A stretch of 64,000 nt of DNA from Microbacterium saperdae (GCF_006716345.1 NZ_VFOX01000002.1:248001-312000); one strand, 5' to 3'; positions 26,321-34,624 are shown, counted from the first letter of the stretch. Numbers and translations are program-made. The notes: generated by a model not told the origin, from the letters alone.

Positions 26321-28002
26321 ACGAACCGCTGCTGCAGGTCGACGGTCTCTCCGTCGAGTTCCAGACGCCGGACGGCTGGCGACAGGTCACGTACGACGTG
26401 TCCTTCCGCGTCGATCGGCGCAAGACCCTCGCCCTCGTCGGCGAATCAGGGTCCGGCAAGTCGGTCACCGCGATGTCGATCCTGGATCTGCTCCCCGCCA
26501 ACGCCCGACGCACCGGACGCATCCTGTTCGACGGCGTCGACCTCGTCCCTCTGCGCGACAAGGGGCTGCGGCCCCTGCGCGGCTCCCGGATCGCGACGAT
26601 CTTCCAGGAGCCGATGACAGCGCTGAACCCGGTGTACACGATCGGTCACCAGCTGGCCGAGGCCCTCACCAGCCATCATGATCTCGATCGCAAGACCGTC
26701 AGGGACCGCGCGATCCAGTTGCTGCGCGATGTGCACATGCCCGACCCGGAGGAGAAGGTCGATCACTATCCGCACCAGCTCTCCGGCGGGCAGCGGCAGC
26801 GCGCCATGATCGCGATGGCGATCTCGTCCGAGCCCGATCTGCTGATCGCCGACGAGCCGACGACGGCTCTCGACGTCACCGTGCAGGCCGAGATCCTCGA
26901 TCTGATCTCCGAGATCCAGGAGCGGATGGGGATGGCGGTACTGATCATCACGCACGACATGGGCGTGGTGGCCGATGTCGCCGACGACGTCGTGGTCATG
27001 AAGGACGGCCGCGTCGTGGAGGGCGCCCCGTCGGCCGAACTGTTCCGCTCCCCGAAGGAGGAGTACACGCGGGCGCTGCTCGCCGCGGTGCCGCACCTGG
27101 GCAAGGCCGACGACTTCCTCTCGGCCGCGCGGAACAAGCTGCGCATCGACGGCGTCACCGCCGCCACGCCGCTGCCGGAGACGGTGCTGCGGCTGCAGGA
27201 TGCCGTCATCCGCTACCCCGGTCGCTGGCGCCGCCCCGGGTTCCAGGCCATCAACGGCATCGATCTGGAAGTCGCGCGCGGTGAGATCGTCGGCCTGGTG
27301 GGCGAATCCGGCTCGGGGAAGTCGACGATCGGCAAGGCCGCGATCGGCCTGCTGCCCGTGAGCGAAGGGGTGCTGGAGGTCCGCGGCGAGCGCATCACCG
27401 GTCGTCCTGGTCGCGCGCTGCGGCAACTGCGCCGACACGTGACGATGGTGTTCCAGGACCCCGCATCGTCGCTGAATCCTCGACGCACGATCGGCCAGGC
27501 CATCTCCGACCCGCTGCTCTGGCAGGGGCTCGTGCGCGACCCCCGCGCCCGGCGGAAGCGCGCGAGGGAACTGCTCGAACAGGTGCAGCTCAACCCGGAC
27601 TGGTGCGACCGCTTCCCGCACGAGCTGTCGGGCGGCCAGCGCCAGCGCATCGGCATCGCCAGGGCGATCGCCACCGACCCGGTGCTCATGATCGCCGACG
27701 AGCCGACCTCGGCGCTCGACGTCTCCGTGCAGGCGCAGGTGCTGGATCTGTTCCTCGCCCTGCAGCGCGAGCTCGGGTTCTCCTGCCTCTTCATCAGTCA
27801 CGACCTCTCGGTCGTCGAGACCCTGTCGAACCGGGTCGTGGTGCTGCGGCACGGCGATGTGATCGAGGAGGGGCCGACCGAGGATGTGCTGCACCATCCG
27901 TCCGACGAGTACACGAGACGTCTGATCGCCGCCGCGCCGGTGCCCGATCCTGAGATCCAACAGGTGCGCCGTGCCGAGCGCCTCGCGTTGAGGAGGGCGT
28001 AG
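26317..28002 (+). CDS. Fused DppD-DppF ABC transporter ATPase
   Basis: The 561-residue protein contains two complete nucleotide-binding domains. The first has Walker A GESGSGKS at 42-49, LSGGQRQR near 155 and LLIADEPTTALDV. The second has Walker A GESGSGKS near 329-336, ELSGGQRQR near 434 and MIADEPTSALDV. Each ends with the oligopeptide-type C-terminal extension with EYTRxL. The fusion powers both permeases from one polypeptide, as in several actinobacterial dipeptide importers. Confidence 0.93.
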   Translation: MNEPLLQVDGLSVEFQTPDGWRQVTYDVSFRVDRRKTLALVGESGSGKSVTAMSILDLLPANARRTGRILFDGVDLVPLRDKGLRPLRGSRIATIFQEPMTALNPVYTIGHQLAEALTSHHDLDRKTVRDRAIQLLRDVHMPDPEEKVDHYPHQLSGGQRQRAMIAMAISSEPDLLIADEPTTALDVTVQAEILDLISEIQERMGMAVLIITHDMGVVADVADDVVVMKDGRVVEGAPSAELFRSPKEEYTRALLAAVPHLGKADDFLSAARNKLRIDGVTAATPLPETVLRLQDAVIRYPGRWRRPGFQAINGIDLEVARGEIVGLVGESGSGKSTIGKAAIGLLPVSEGVLEVRGERITGRPGRALRQLRRHVTMVFQDPASSLNPRRTIGQAISDPLLWQGLVRDPRARRKRARELLEQVQLNPDWCDRFPHELSGGQRQRIGIARAIATDPVLMIADEPTSALDVSVQAQVLDLFLALQRELGFSCLFISHDLSVVETLSNRVVVLRHGDVIEEGPTEDVLHHPSDEYTRRLIAAAPVPDPEIQQVRRAERLALRRA

Positions 28003-28004
28003 CG

Positions 28005-28922
28005 ATGGAGACTCGACGACTGGAGATCTTCGTCGCACTGGTCGACGCCGGAGGCTTCAAACAGGCCGCCGCGAGCCTCTTCATCACGCCGCCCGCACTG
28101 TCGCAGCAGATCTCGCGGCTCGAGAAGGATGTCGGCGTCGCGCTGATCGACCGGACGATGCGCCCGATCGTGCCCACCGAGGCGGGGCGGGAGTTCTACT
28201 TCCGCTGCCGCCGGGTGCTCGAGGCGATGCAGCACATCACTCAGCTCCTCGATGACGAGCGCAGCCACGAGTTCGGCCGCGTACGCGTGGGCATCGTGCC
28301 GGCCATGATGTACAGCACGCCGGCGAAGGCGGTGCGTCGGTTCATCCGTGCGCATCCGGCCGCCAATGTGCAGGTGCGCAGCATCGCGACCTCGCTGCTG
28401 ATCGATGAGCTGGAGCAGGGGTCCATCGACGTGGCGGTGCTGCTCACCCAACCGGACGTGAAGGACCTGTCCTCGACGACGCTGTTCAGCGAGGAGTACC
28501 TCGCCTGCCTGCCGGTGGATCACGCGCTGGCCGATCAGGAGGAGATCAGCTTCGCGGAGCTGCGCAGCGAGCGCATCCTCCAGGGGCCCCGCGTGGCCAA
28601 CCCGGCGGGCTACGACGCGGTCGTCGCGGCGTGCATGCGTGCCGGCTTCTCCCCGCGCACGCTCGAGGTGATGGGTTCCTACATGGATCACGCCGCGATG
28701 GTGTCGGCGGGCATGGGCGTGGGATTCATCCCGGAGTCGCTGTCCGACATCCACCCGCACGACGTCGTCTATCGGCGACTGGTCAATCCGTCCGTGGGTC
28801 TCACGGCGTCGATCTCATGGTTCGAGCGCCGTCTCGATTCCGTGGGGCGGGCGTTCGTCCGCCACTGCATCACCGAGCTCTCCGATCTGGAGGGCCTCAC
28901 CCCTACCGAAGGAGAATCATGA
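28005..28922 (+). CDS. LysR-family regulator inside transporter operon
   Basis: The 305-residue protein has a LysR winged helix at 1-60 (METRRLEIFVALVDAGGFKQAAASLFITPPALSQQISRLEKDVG) and an inducer-binding domain from about 90. It starts two bases after the ATPase stop and overlaps the amidohydrolase start by four bases. LysR genes are usually divergent from their targets, so this internal co-oriented position is less common. It probably senses the imported compound or a breakdown product and controls the operon promoter near 22.9 kb. Confidence 0.88.
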   Translation: METRRLEIFVALVDAGGFKQAAASLFITPPALSQQISRLEKDVGVALIDRTMRPIVPTEAGREFYFRCRRVLEAMQHITQLLDDERSHEFGRVRVGIVPAMMYSTPAKAVRRFIRAHPAANVQVRSIATSLLIDELEQGSIDVAVLLTQPDVKDLSSTTLFSEEYLACLPVDHALADQEEISFAELRSERILQGPRVANPAGYDAVVAACMRAGFSPRTLEVMGSYMDHAAMVSAGMGVGFIPESLSDIHPHDVVYRRLVNPSVGLTASISWFERRLDSVGRAFVRHCITELSDLEGLTPTEGES

Positions 28923-29716
28923 AGTTCGCGATCGGCCAGATGGTCTCCGGCGCAGACAAGGTCGCCAACCTCGCGGAGATCGCGAGGTTGACCGAAGAGG
29001 CGGCCTCCGCCGGCGCACGCCTCGTGGTCTTCCCCGAGTTCGCCATGTTCGACGTGCCGAAGCTCGACGAGGAGTTCATCAAGGAGGGTGAGTCGCTCGA
29101 CGGTCCCTTCGTCTCCGGACTCGCCGCGCTCGCGCGCCGGACCGGCGTGGCGATCGTCGCGGGGATGCTCGAGACGATCGAGGGCGAGGCTCGTGGGTAC
29201 AACACGCTGGTGCTCGTGACTCCGGAAGAGGGACTCTCGCGGGTCTATCACAAGCTCCACCTGTACGACGCTTTCGGGTTCCTGGAATCGGACCACATCC
29301 GTCCCGGCGACATCGCAGGACCGGTCACCTTCACGATCGACGACATCACCGTCGGGATGCTGACCTGCTACGACCTGCGCTTCCCCGAAGTGGCGCGCGA
29401 GCATGCGGATGCCGGAGTCGATCTGCTGCTGTATCCGGCGGCCTGGATGCCGGGCGCGCGCAAGGAGGACCACTGGAACACCCTCGCCCGCGCTCGGGCC
29501 ATCGAGAACACGCTCTACGTCGCCGCCGTCTCACAGGGACCGGCGATCGGCACCGGCGGCAGCATCATCGTCGATCCGATGGGCATCACGCTCGGCGAGA
29601 TCGGCGAGCGCAGCGGCATCGCGGTCGCGGATGCCACGCCGCAGCGCGTCGCCGAGGTGCGCTCGGTGAACCCCTCACTCGCCAACCGTCGATTCACCGT
29701 GGTCGCCTCGGCCTGA
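28919..29716 (+). CDS. Carbon-nitrogen hydrolase (nitrilase superfamily amidase)
   Basis: The 265-residue protein starts at the ATG at 28919; the frame upstream is shadow coding within the LysR gene. The catalytic triad can be placed: Glu40 in VVFPEF, Lys112 in VYHKLHLYD, and Cys150 in MLTCYDLRFPE. This LTCYDLRFPE form groups with omega-amidase/N-carbamoyl-amidase-like branches rather than nitriles. Set inside an ABC import operon, it probably cleaves the imported amide in the cytosol. Confidence 0.88.
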   Translation: MKFAIGQMVSGADKVANLAEIARLTEEAASAGARLVVFPEFAMFDVPKLDEEFIKEGESLDGPFVSGLAALARRTGVAIVAGMLETIEGEARGYNTLVLVTPEEGLSRVYHKLHLYDAFGFLESDHIRPGDIAGPVTFTIDDITVGMLTCYDLRFPEVAREHADAGVDLLLYPAAWMPGARKEDHWNTLARARAIENTLYVAAVSQGPAIGTGGSIIVDPMGITLGEIGERSGIAVADATPQRVAEVRSVNPSLANRRFTVVASA

Positions 29717-29747
29717 CGCCGTCGCCACAGAACTGAAAGGAAGAAAC

Positions 29748-30509
29748 ATGACTCACACGCTCAAGCAGGGCGCCTGGCTCTCGGATGGAAGCAGCGCGAT
29801 CGGCGAGATCGTCGCCGGGCTCGGCTACGACTTCGTCGTACTCGACATCGAACACGGCTCCTTCGACCTCTCGATCCTCGAGCGCTTCATCCCGCTGCTC
29901 AAGGGCCTCGGCCTCGAAGTGCTGTCCAAGGTCCTCGTACCCGAGCGCGGCGCCATCCAGCAGGCCCTCGACTTCGGTTCGGACGGCGTGATCATCCCCC
30001 ACATCGAGAGCCTCGAGCACGCGAAGCGCATCACGGACTTCGCGAAGTTCCCCCCGCTCGGCTCGCGCAGCCTCGCGGGTGGTCGCACCATGAGCTACCG
30101 CGGATACTCCGACGAGTGGATCGCCGCGCAGGATCGCGACATCAAGGTGTTCCCGATGGTGGAGGACCCGGGTGCGCTCCGCGATGTCGAGGCGATCGCC
30201 GCGCTGCCGACCGTCGACGGCATCTTCATCGGCCCCGGCGACCTCGCCGCGATGAGCGGTCGCGGCGCCTACCGTCAGACCGAGGCGGACTTCGACGACT
30301 TCCGCAAGGTGATCGCCGCGGCCCGGGCCAACGACAAGCCCTGGGTGCTGCCGGCCTGGACCACGATCGAGAAGGAGTTCGCGATCGCCGAGAACGCCGA
30401 CTACGTGCTGCTCACGATGCAGCACGCCGCGATCTCGGAGGGCTACGGCAACGCGCGCGCGCTGATGGACGACCTCATCGCGAAGGCGCCGGTGCCCGCG
30501 GCGTCCTGA
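29748..30509 (+). CDS. HpcH/HpaI-type class II aldolase
   Basis: The 253-residue protein follows the HpaI pattern: GAWLSDGSSAIGEIVAGLGYDFVVLDIEHG at the N-terminus, GVIIPHIES (metal-binding Glu) near 83, RSLAGGRTMSYRG near 105, and IFIGPGDLAAMSG near 157 with the second acidic ligand. These enzymes use a divalent metal to cleave 4-hydroxy-2-oxo acids into pyruvate or oxaloacetate plus an aldehyde. As the last operon gene it would process the acid left after deamidation. AAAGGAAG precedes the ATG. Confidence 0.87.
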   Translation: MTHTLKQGAWLSDGSSAIGEIVAGLGYDFVVLDIEHGSFDLSILERFIPLLKGLGLEVLSKVLVPERGAIQQALDFGSDGVIIPHIESLEHAKRITDFAKFPPLGSRSLAGGRTMSYRGYSDEWIAAQDRDIKVFPMVEDPGALRDVEAIAALPTVDGIFIGPGDLAAMSGRGAYRQTEADFDDFRKVIAAARANDKPWVLPAWTTIEKEFAIAENADYVLLTMQHAAISEGYGNARALMDDLIAKAPVPAAS

Positions 30510-30518
30510 CCCCGACCC

Positions 30519-30553
30519 CGAAGCCCCCGCGCACCCCCGGCGCGGGGGCTTCG
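30519..30553 (+). terminator. Strong terminator hairpin after aldolase gene
   Basis: CGAAGCCCCCGCGC (30519-30532) and its exact complement (30540-30553) form a 14-base GC-rich stem with loop ACCCCCG. It starts ten bases after the aldolase stop and ends the seven-gene operon; it is symmetric enough to serve the opposing cupin gene too. Confidence 0.85.
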
Positions 30554-30576
30554 TCGTGCCTGCGCGGCGAGGATGA

Positions 30577-31002
30577 CTACTCTGCTGACGCGGCCAGCCG
30601 CCAATCGGCGAAGTCGAACCCCGGCGACACGACGCACGAGACCAGCACCTCGAGGTCATCGAGCGGGCGTGCCGCCTGCCAGACTCCGGCGGGCACGAGC
30701 ACCTGGGCGGCATCCGTCGGCCCGAGCACGATCGTGGAGGCGGCGCCCGGCTCGGCAGCGTCGCCTCCGAGGCTCAGTTCGAGCCGCCCCGGCCCGTGCC
30801 AGAGCCACATCTCGTCACTCGTGACGACATGCCATTCGCTCCGCTCGGCGGGCAGCAGCAGGTAGTGGATGCAGGTCGCCGCGGGCCGCGCGCCGTTCGG
30901 AGTCTCGACCGCGATCGGGCTGGTCCAGGTGCGTCGGAACCATCCGCCCTCGGGGTGGGCGGCGAGGTCGAGCCGTTCAGCGGTGTCGGGGCGCGATGTC
31001 AT
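30577..31002 (-). CDS. Cupin, DUF985 family
   Basis: The 141-residue protein starts at the ATG with a GGAGG box. It contains LDLAAHPEGGWFRRTW at the N-terminus, CIHYLLLPAERSEWHVVTSDEMWLWHGPG and PAGVWQAARPLDDLEVLVSCVVSPGFDFADW, the standard layout of DUF985 (YML079w-like) cupins. Such proteins form a small beta-barrel with an unidentified sugar-like ligand. The gene converges on the transporter operon and shows no partner. Confidence 0.88.
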   Translation of the reverse strand: MTSRPDTAERLDLAAHPEGGWFRRTWTSPIAVETPNGARPAATCIHYLLLPAERSEWHVVTSDEMWLWHGPGRLELSLGGDAAEPGAASTIVLGPTDAAQVLVPAGVWQAARPLDDLEVLVSCVVSPGFDFADWRLAASAE

Positions 31003-31080
31003 CGGAATCCTCCGGAGTCGGGGCAGCGGCGCGACCTGCGCTCGATCAGCGTAGACGCCTGGAGGTACCGGGTGCGCGCG

Positions 31081-31160
31081 GGTTCGGGAGGAGATCTGCC
31101 GTCCGGAGGACGATTCTGGCCGGATGCTCCTCCCGACGCCGAGTTCTCCTCCCGAACCCC
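31081..31160. repeat. Intergenic palindromic repeat, copy B
   Basis: This is the partner of the repeat at 22176-22255. The outer arms 31080-31097 and 31142-31159 (GGGTTCGGGAGGAG and complement) pair over 18 positions with one mismatch, and an inner GGAGGA/TCCTCC pair lies within. It sits between the divergent cupin and AhpD-like genes, so it is not at a gene end as copy A is. Confidence 0.8.
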
Positions 31161-31242
31161 TGGCCACACGACGTCACACATCCGCGGGCTGCGCCGTCGT
31201 ACTGGTGGAGGCGCGCCCGCGCCCCGGAACGAAGGAGATGAC

Positions 31243-31692
31243 GTGTCGCACGTGAACATCGGCAAGGTCTACGCAGCCCCCTACAAGGCGATGCTCGAGT
31301 TCAGCGCCCAGGCCGCCGCGGCCGGAGTGGATGCCGGGCTGTCGCCGCTGCTGGTCGAGCTGGTCAAGATCCGCGCCTCGCAGCTGAACGGCTGCGCGTT
31401 CTGTCTGAAGATGCACGTCGCCGACGCGGTCAAGGCCGGGGAGACGGCTGACCGCCTCGCCGTGCTCGCGGGTTGGTGGGAGTCGCAGTACTTCAGCGCC
31501 GAGGAGCAGGCCGCTCTGCAGATCGCCGAGCGCGTGACCCTGCTGAGCGACCACGGGCGTCTCGCCGATCGCGGTATCGACGTCGACGGTGTGCTCACCG
31601 AGCAGCAGATCGCCGCGGTCACCTGGCTCGCCGTCGTGATCAACAGCTGGAACCGCATCGCAGTCAGCAGCCACTACCCCGTCGCCCCCTGA
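31243..31692 (+). CDS. Carboxymuconolactone decarboxylase/AhpD-like protein
   Basis: The 149-residue all-helical protein starts at GTG with GAAGGAG upstream. The diagnostic motif NGCAFCLKMH (CxxC followed by His, near 50-59) is the AhpD-type redox centre, preceded by LVELVKIRASQ. AhpD-like proteins use the CxxC pair in peroxide-linked thiol chemistry, and many family members are uncharacterised. The gene is followed by an iron-containing redox protein pair, but the 107-base gap makes co-transcription uncertain. Confidence 0.88.
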   Translation: MSHVNIGKVYAAPYKAMLEFSAQAAAAGVDAGLSPLLVELVKIRASQLNGCAFCLKMHVADAVKAGETADRLAVLAGWWESQYFSAEEQAALQIAERVTLLSDHGRLADRGIDVDGVLTEQQIAAVTWLAVVINSWNRIAVSSHYPVAP

Positions 31693-31799
31693 GACGCGGA
31701 CGGTCCCGAGCGGACCTGAACGAGCGGCGGGAGTCAAGACCCTTTCCGCTGCCGTTCAGCCGGGTCAGACTGCCTCTCATCCGATCGATGGGAAGCACC

Positions 31800-32840
31800 G
31801 TGAGCCCGACCGCCGTCCGTACTGCGACAACCACAGACCTGCAGGAGCGGGGTCCGCTGAGCGCCGCTCTCGTGCGCCGCCTCACCGGCCACGAGGAGTC
31901 CGACCATTTCGCTCACGCGGAAGCGGCGATCGCCCGAACCGGCGACATCGTGCGCGACGACGACATCCAGCTCTCGCTCTTCCTCCTGTTCGCCTCGTCG
32001 TACGGCGCGCTCCCGCAGATCGATCCCGCACGGGAATGGGACCCGGACCTGATCGCGACGCGGCGTCTTCTGGAGACGGCCTTCGAGCGCGCGCTACGGG
32101 ACTCCGTGCCGGTGCCGCCGAACCCGGAGGCCACGGTCGACGCCGTCGGTCGCGCACTCTTCGCACTGGCGGAGGCCGACACCGGCCCCAGCCTGTCGCG
32201 GTACGTCGCGAAGAAGGCGACGTCGGAGCAGGCCCGTGAGTTCTTCATCCAGCGTTCGATCTACACGCTGCACGAGGCCGATCCGCATTCCTGGGCGATC
32301 CCCCGTCTGCACGGGCGCGCCAAGGCCGCGCTCGTCGAGATCCAGTCCGACGAGTACGGCGGCGGGCGTCCCGACCGTGTGCACGCCACGATCTTCGCGA
32401 AGGCGATGCGGGGTGCGGGGCTCGACGACACCTATGGTGCGTACCTGGAGCAGGCACCCGCCATCACTCTCGCCTCGCACAACATGATGTCGATGTTCGG
32501 CATCAACCGCCGGTTGGTGGGGGCGATCGTCGGCCACCTGGCCGCTTTCGAGATCACCTCCTCGATCCCCAACCGTCTCTACGGCGACGGGATGCGCCGG
32601 CTCGGCTTCGGCGATGACGTGACCGACTACTTCGACGAACATGTCGAAGCGGATGCCGTCCACGAGCAGATCGCGGCGCGCGACCTCGCCGGTGGCCTGG
32701 CCGAGGACCGTCCCGAGCTGCTGTCCGACATCATGTTCGGCGCATCCGCCTGCCTGACCGTCGACGGGTGGGCGGCCGGGCACATGCTCGATGCCTGGGA
32801 ACGCGGCGAGTCGTCGCTCCGAACGGTCGACCCCGCATGA
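31800..32840 (+). CDS. Heme-oxygenase-like diiron (iron-containing redox) protein
   Basis: The 346-residue protein starts at the GTG at 31800, which has GGGAAG just upstream; the in-frame ATG at 31788 lacks a ribosome site. The EIQSDEYGGG motif near residues 180-189 and EHVEADAVHE near 280-289 supply the Glu/His iron ligands of the heme-oxygenase-like diiron family. The reaction is not known. Its stop overlaps the start of a CDGSH iron-sulfur gene, a pairing often seen for this family and consistent with electron supply. Confidence 0.82.
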   Translation: MSPTAVRTATTTDLQERGPLSAALVRRLTGHEESDHFAHAEAAIARTGDIVRDDDIQLSLFLLFASSYGALPQIDPAREWDPDLIATRRLLETAFERALRDSVPVPPNPEATVDAVGRALFALAEADTGPSLSRYVAKKATSEQAREFFIQRSIYTLHEADPHSWAIPRLHGRAKAALVEIQSDEYGGGRPDRVHATIFAKAMRGAGLDDTYGAYLEQAPAITLASHNMMSMFGINRRLVGAIVGHLAAFEITSSIPNRLYGDGMRRLGFGDDVTDYFDEHVEADAVHEQIAARDLAGGLAEDRPELLSDIMFGASACLTVDGWAAGHMLDAWERGESSLRTVDPA

Positions 32841-33043
32841 GCGCCGCCGACCGCGAGGCGACCATCACGCCCTACCCCGACGGCCCCCTGCTGGTGCGAG
32901 GCGCTGTCGAGCTGCGTACGACCGAGGGCGAGCCGATCCAACCACGTCGCCGTACGGTCGCACTGTGCCGGTGCGGACTCTCGACCATCAAGCCGTTCTG
33001 CGACGGCACGCACAAGGCCGCGGGGTTCCGCACCGACGCGTGA
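32837..33043 (+). CDS. CDGSH-type iron-sulfur protein
   Basis: The 68-residue protein contains CRCG...FCDGTHKAAGF (near 45-64), which supplies the three Cys and one His that bind a [2Fe-2S] cluster, as in mitoNEET-like proteins. It overlaps the preceding gene by four bases (ATGA), so the two are made together. It is probably the electron-transfer partner of the diiron protein. Confidence 0.92.
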   Translation: MSAADREATITPYPDGPLLVRGAVELRTTEGEPIQPRRRTVALCRCGLSTIKPFCDGTHKAAGFRTDA

Positions 33044-33060
33044 CCGCCGCCGGAGTGGTC

Positions 33061-33393
33061 TCAGCCTCCGACGAGGTCTCCCCCGGCAGCGCGCCAGTCG
33101 ATGAGGCCTCTGGCCATGTTGGCCGCGTCGAATCCGAGTTCGGTGAGCAGTGACGCCGCCCCGCTCGACAGGAGGCCGCCGGTGCAGAAGGTGATGAGCA
33201 GGCGATCGTCGGGAAGCTCATCGGCACGCTCCTCGAGCTGCGCCAAGGGGATGTGGATCGAACCGGGGATGTGACGGCGTCGCCAGTCCTGCTCCCTCCG
33301 CACGTCGACCACGACCGCGCCGGCCGCGATGAGCTCGATCGATTTCGCGGCACTGACAGCGCGTGGTCGACGGAAGAAGGACCTCATGGTCAT
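33061..33393 (-). CDS. Rhodanese-domain protein
   Basis: This 110-residue single-domain protein has VVVDVRREQDWRRRHIPGSIHIPLAQLEER and the catalytic loop FCTGGLLSS with Cys near 69. It should carry sulfane sulfur as a persulfide in the cytosol. A GGAGG box precedes the ATG, and the start overlaps the end of the DUF3817-like gene by four bases, making it the last gene of the MarR operon. A second in-frame ATG two codons later is possible. Confidence 0.9.
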   Translation of the reverse strand: MTMRSFFRRPRAVSAAKSIELIAAGAVVVDVRREQDWRRRHIPGSIHIPLAQLEERADELPDDRLLITFCTGGLLSSGAASLLTELGFDAANMARGLIDWRAAGGDLVGG

Positions 33394-33653
33394 CGGCGGA
33401 CCTCCGTGCGCACGTTGATGAGGGTGAACAAACCGCCCAGCACCGGGATCAGGGCCAGCAGTCTGGTGCGCAGGAGCAGATCACGACCGAGCACGGCGGT
33501 GACGGCGACGGTGAGGTAGAGCGCGCCGTGCACGGGTCCGAGCAGGGAGGCGACCCCGTCGATGTGGACGGTCACGAGGTTGCCGAGGAGCACGGCGATG
33601 CTCAGCAGTTCGAGCACCGACAACACCTCGAGCGCGCGCAGAATCGGTCTCAT
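33390..33653 (-). CDS. Small membrane protein, DUF3817-like
   Basis: The protein has 87 residues from the ATG at 33653, which overlaps the upstream stop. Three transmembrane helices (LRALEVLSVLELLSIAVLLGNLV, the GPVHGALYLTVAVTAVLG segment, and RLLALIPVLGGLFTLINV) and the GPVHG motif match DUF3817. Its function is unknown. It is coupled to both neighbours by four-base overlaps. Confidence 0.75.
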   Translation of the reverse strand: MRPILRALEVLSVLELLSIAVLLGNLVTVHIDGVASLLGPVHGALYLTVAVTAVLGRDLLLRTRLLALIPVLGGLFTLINVRTEVRR

Positions 33654-34096
33654 TCGGCACCCGGCCGCACGATCATGAGCACGACGACGACGGCCCACAG
33701 CACGTTGAAGACGCCGGTCAGCATTCGCATCCCGCGTTGGCCGCGCACATCGAGAGGCGCGATCAGCGCGTCGCGCTGCGCGGGCACGATGCGCAGCGCG
33801 AGCAGTCCGCCGGCCACCGCGGTGAGCACCATCGCCACGGTGATCCAGATCTCGCCGAGCCGCCCTTGCACGGCGGCGAGGGCGAGTCCGACGAGCGGGA
33901 CGACGAGCGCCAGCACGCCGTAGGTGCGGGTGATGCGGTGAAGCAGTCGGGCGACGTCGGCGCCCCCGTCCTCGGGCTCGCGCCCTGCGCCGACGGATCG
34001 CGGGGCGAAGCGCGGGAAGAGGCTCGTGGTCACGGCGACAGGACCGACGAAGAGGATGCCGGCGAGCACGTGCACGGCGAGAAGGGTGTTTTCCAC
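33650..34096 (-). CDS. Four-helix membrane protein, DUF2269-like
   Basis: The 148-residue protein starts at GTG and has about four transmembrane helices, including NTLLAVHVLAGILFVGPVAVTTSLFPRFAP, typical of DUF2269/CopD-like small membrane proteins. No metal-binding motif stands out. The GTG lies inside the right part of an 11-base-arm palindrome that also covers the marR stop codon, so the hairpin or operator directly affects its expression. Confidence 0.7.
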   Translation of the reverse strand: MENTLLAVHVLAGILFVGPVAVTTSLFPRFAPRSVGAGREPEDGGADVARLLHRITRTYGVLALVVPLVGLALAAVQGRLGEIWITVAMVLTAVAGGLLALRIVPAQRDALIAPLDVRGQRGMRMLTGVFNVLWAVVVVLMIVRPGAE

Positions 34097-34119
34097 ACCT
34101 TTAGTCTAACTAAAGGTGT
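34095..34119. promoter_or_regulatory. 11-base-arm palindrome over marR stop and next start
   Basis: ACACCTTTAGT (34095-34105), CTA, ACTAAAGGTGT (34109-34119) is a perfect inverted repeat. It encodes the last codons and the TAG stop of marR and overlaps the GTG start of the next gene. The TTTAGT-N3-ACTAAA core looks like a MarR operator. Confidence 0.75.
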
Positions 34120-34534
34120 CGCGTCCCGTCATCAGTTCTGCGACATGCGCTCTCAGCGCCTCCGTGAGTCCGGGATGAGCGGCAGCGAACCGGGCATCCA
34201 GCTCGGCCAGCCGCACACCGGCCTCTACGAGCAGCTGCTCCCCCGCGCCCGTCACCTGCAGCTGCGATGCGGCGCCGGCACGAGCTGTGGCATCCTCGAC
34301 CAGCCCATCATCCTTGAACGCGGCGACCGCGACATGGGCGCTGGGCGCCGTGATCCGGGACCTGCGCGCGAGCTCGCTGAACGAGATCCCGGGTGTCGCG
34401 CGGATGTGCCCGAGCAGCGCGTACTTGCGCGAGGTCAGGCCGAGCGGCTTCAGAGCCTCCGCGAACGCCTCCTGCCACACACCCACCACGGTCAGCAGAG
34501 TGACCGTAGGGCTGAACGGTGGAGGGACGGGCAT
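34106..34534 (-). CDS. MarR-family transcriptional regulator
   Basis: The 142-residue protein has the MarR winged helix: LTSRKYALLGHIRATPGISFSELARRSRITAPSAHVAVAAFKDDGLVEDAT and the wing QLQVTGAGEQLL. It leads a four-gene minus-strand operon (two membrane proteins, rhodanese). Its own 3' end is part of a perfect palindrome that is the best candidate operator. The ligand is unknown; rhodanese in the operon hints at a sulfur or oxidant signal. Confidence 0.85.
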   Translation of the reverse strand: MPVPPPFSPTVTLLTVVGVWQEAFAEALKPLGLTSRKYALLGHIRATPGISFSELARRSRITAPSAHVAVAAFKDDGLVEDATARAGAASQLQVTGAGEQLLVEAGVRLAELDARFAAAHPGLTEALRAHVAELMTGRDTFS

Positions 34535-34585
34535 CTGATCAGGCTACTGGTCGCGCGTCGGGCGCGGCCCTCAGTCCACGCCCGC

Positions 34586-34603
34586 TTCAGCCCCGATTCA
34601 GCC
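34586..34603 (+). promoter_or_regulatory. Two TTCAGCC direct repeats before response regulator
   Basis: TTCAGCC at 34586-34592 and 34597-34603, 11 bases apart, lie just upstream of the response-regulator ATG. They match the TTCAGG boxes ahead of the PepSY gene and suggest autoregulation by the OmpR-type regulator. Confidence 0.55.
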
Positions 34604-34624
34604 GCCGACCGCCACACTGGAGGA

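Noticed and set aside
28005-28922. LysR gene as a boundary between two separate operons
   Set aside because: It starts two bases after the ATPase gene and overlaps the amidase gene, so it is internal to one operon.
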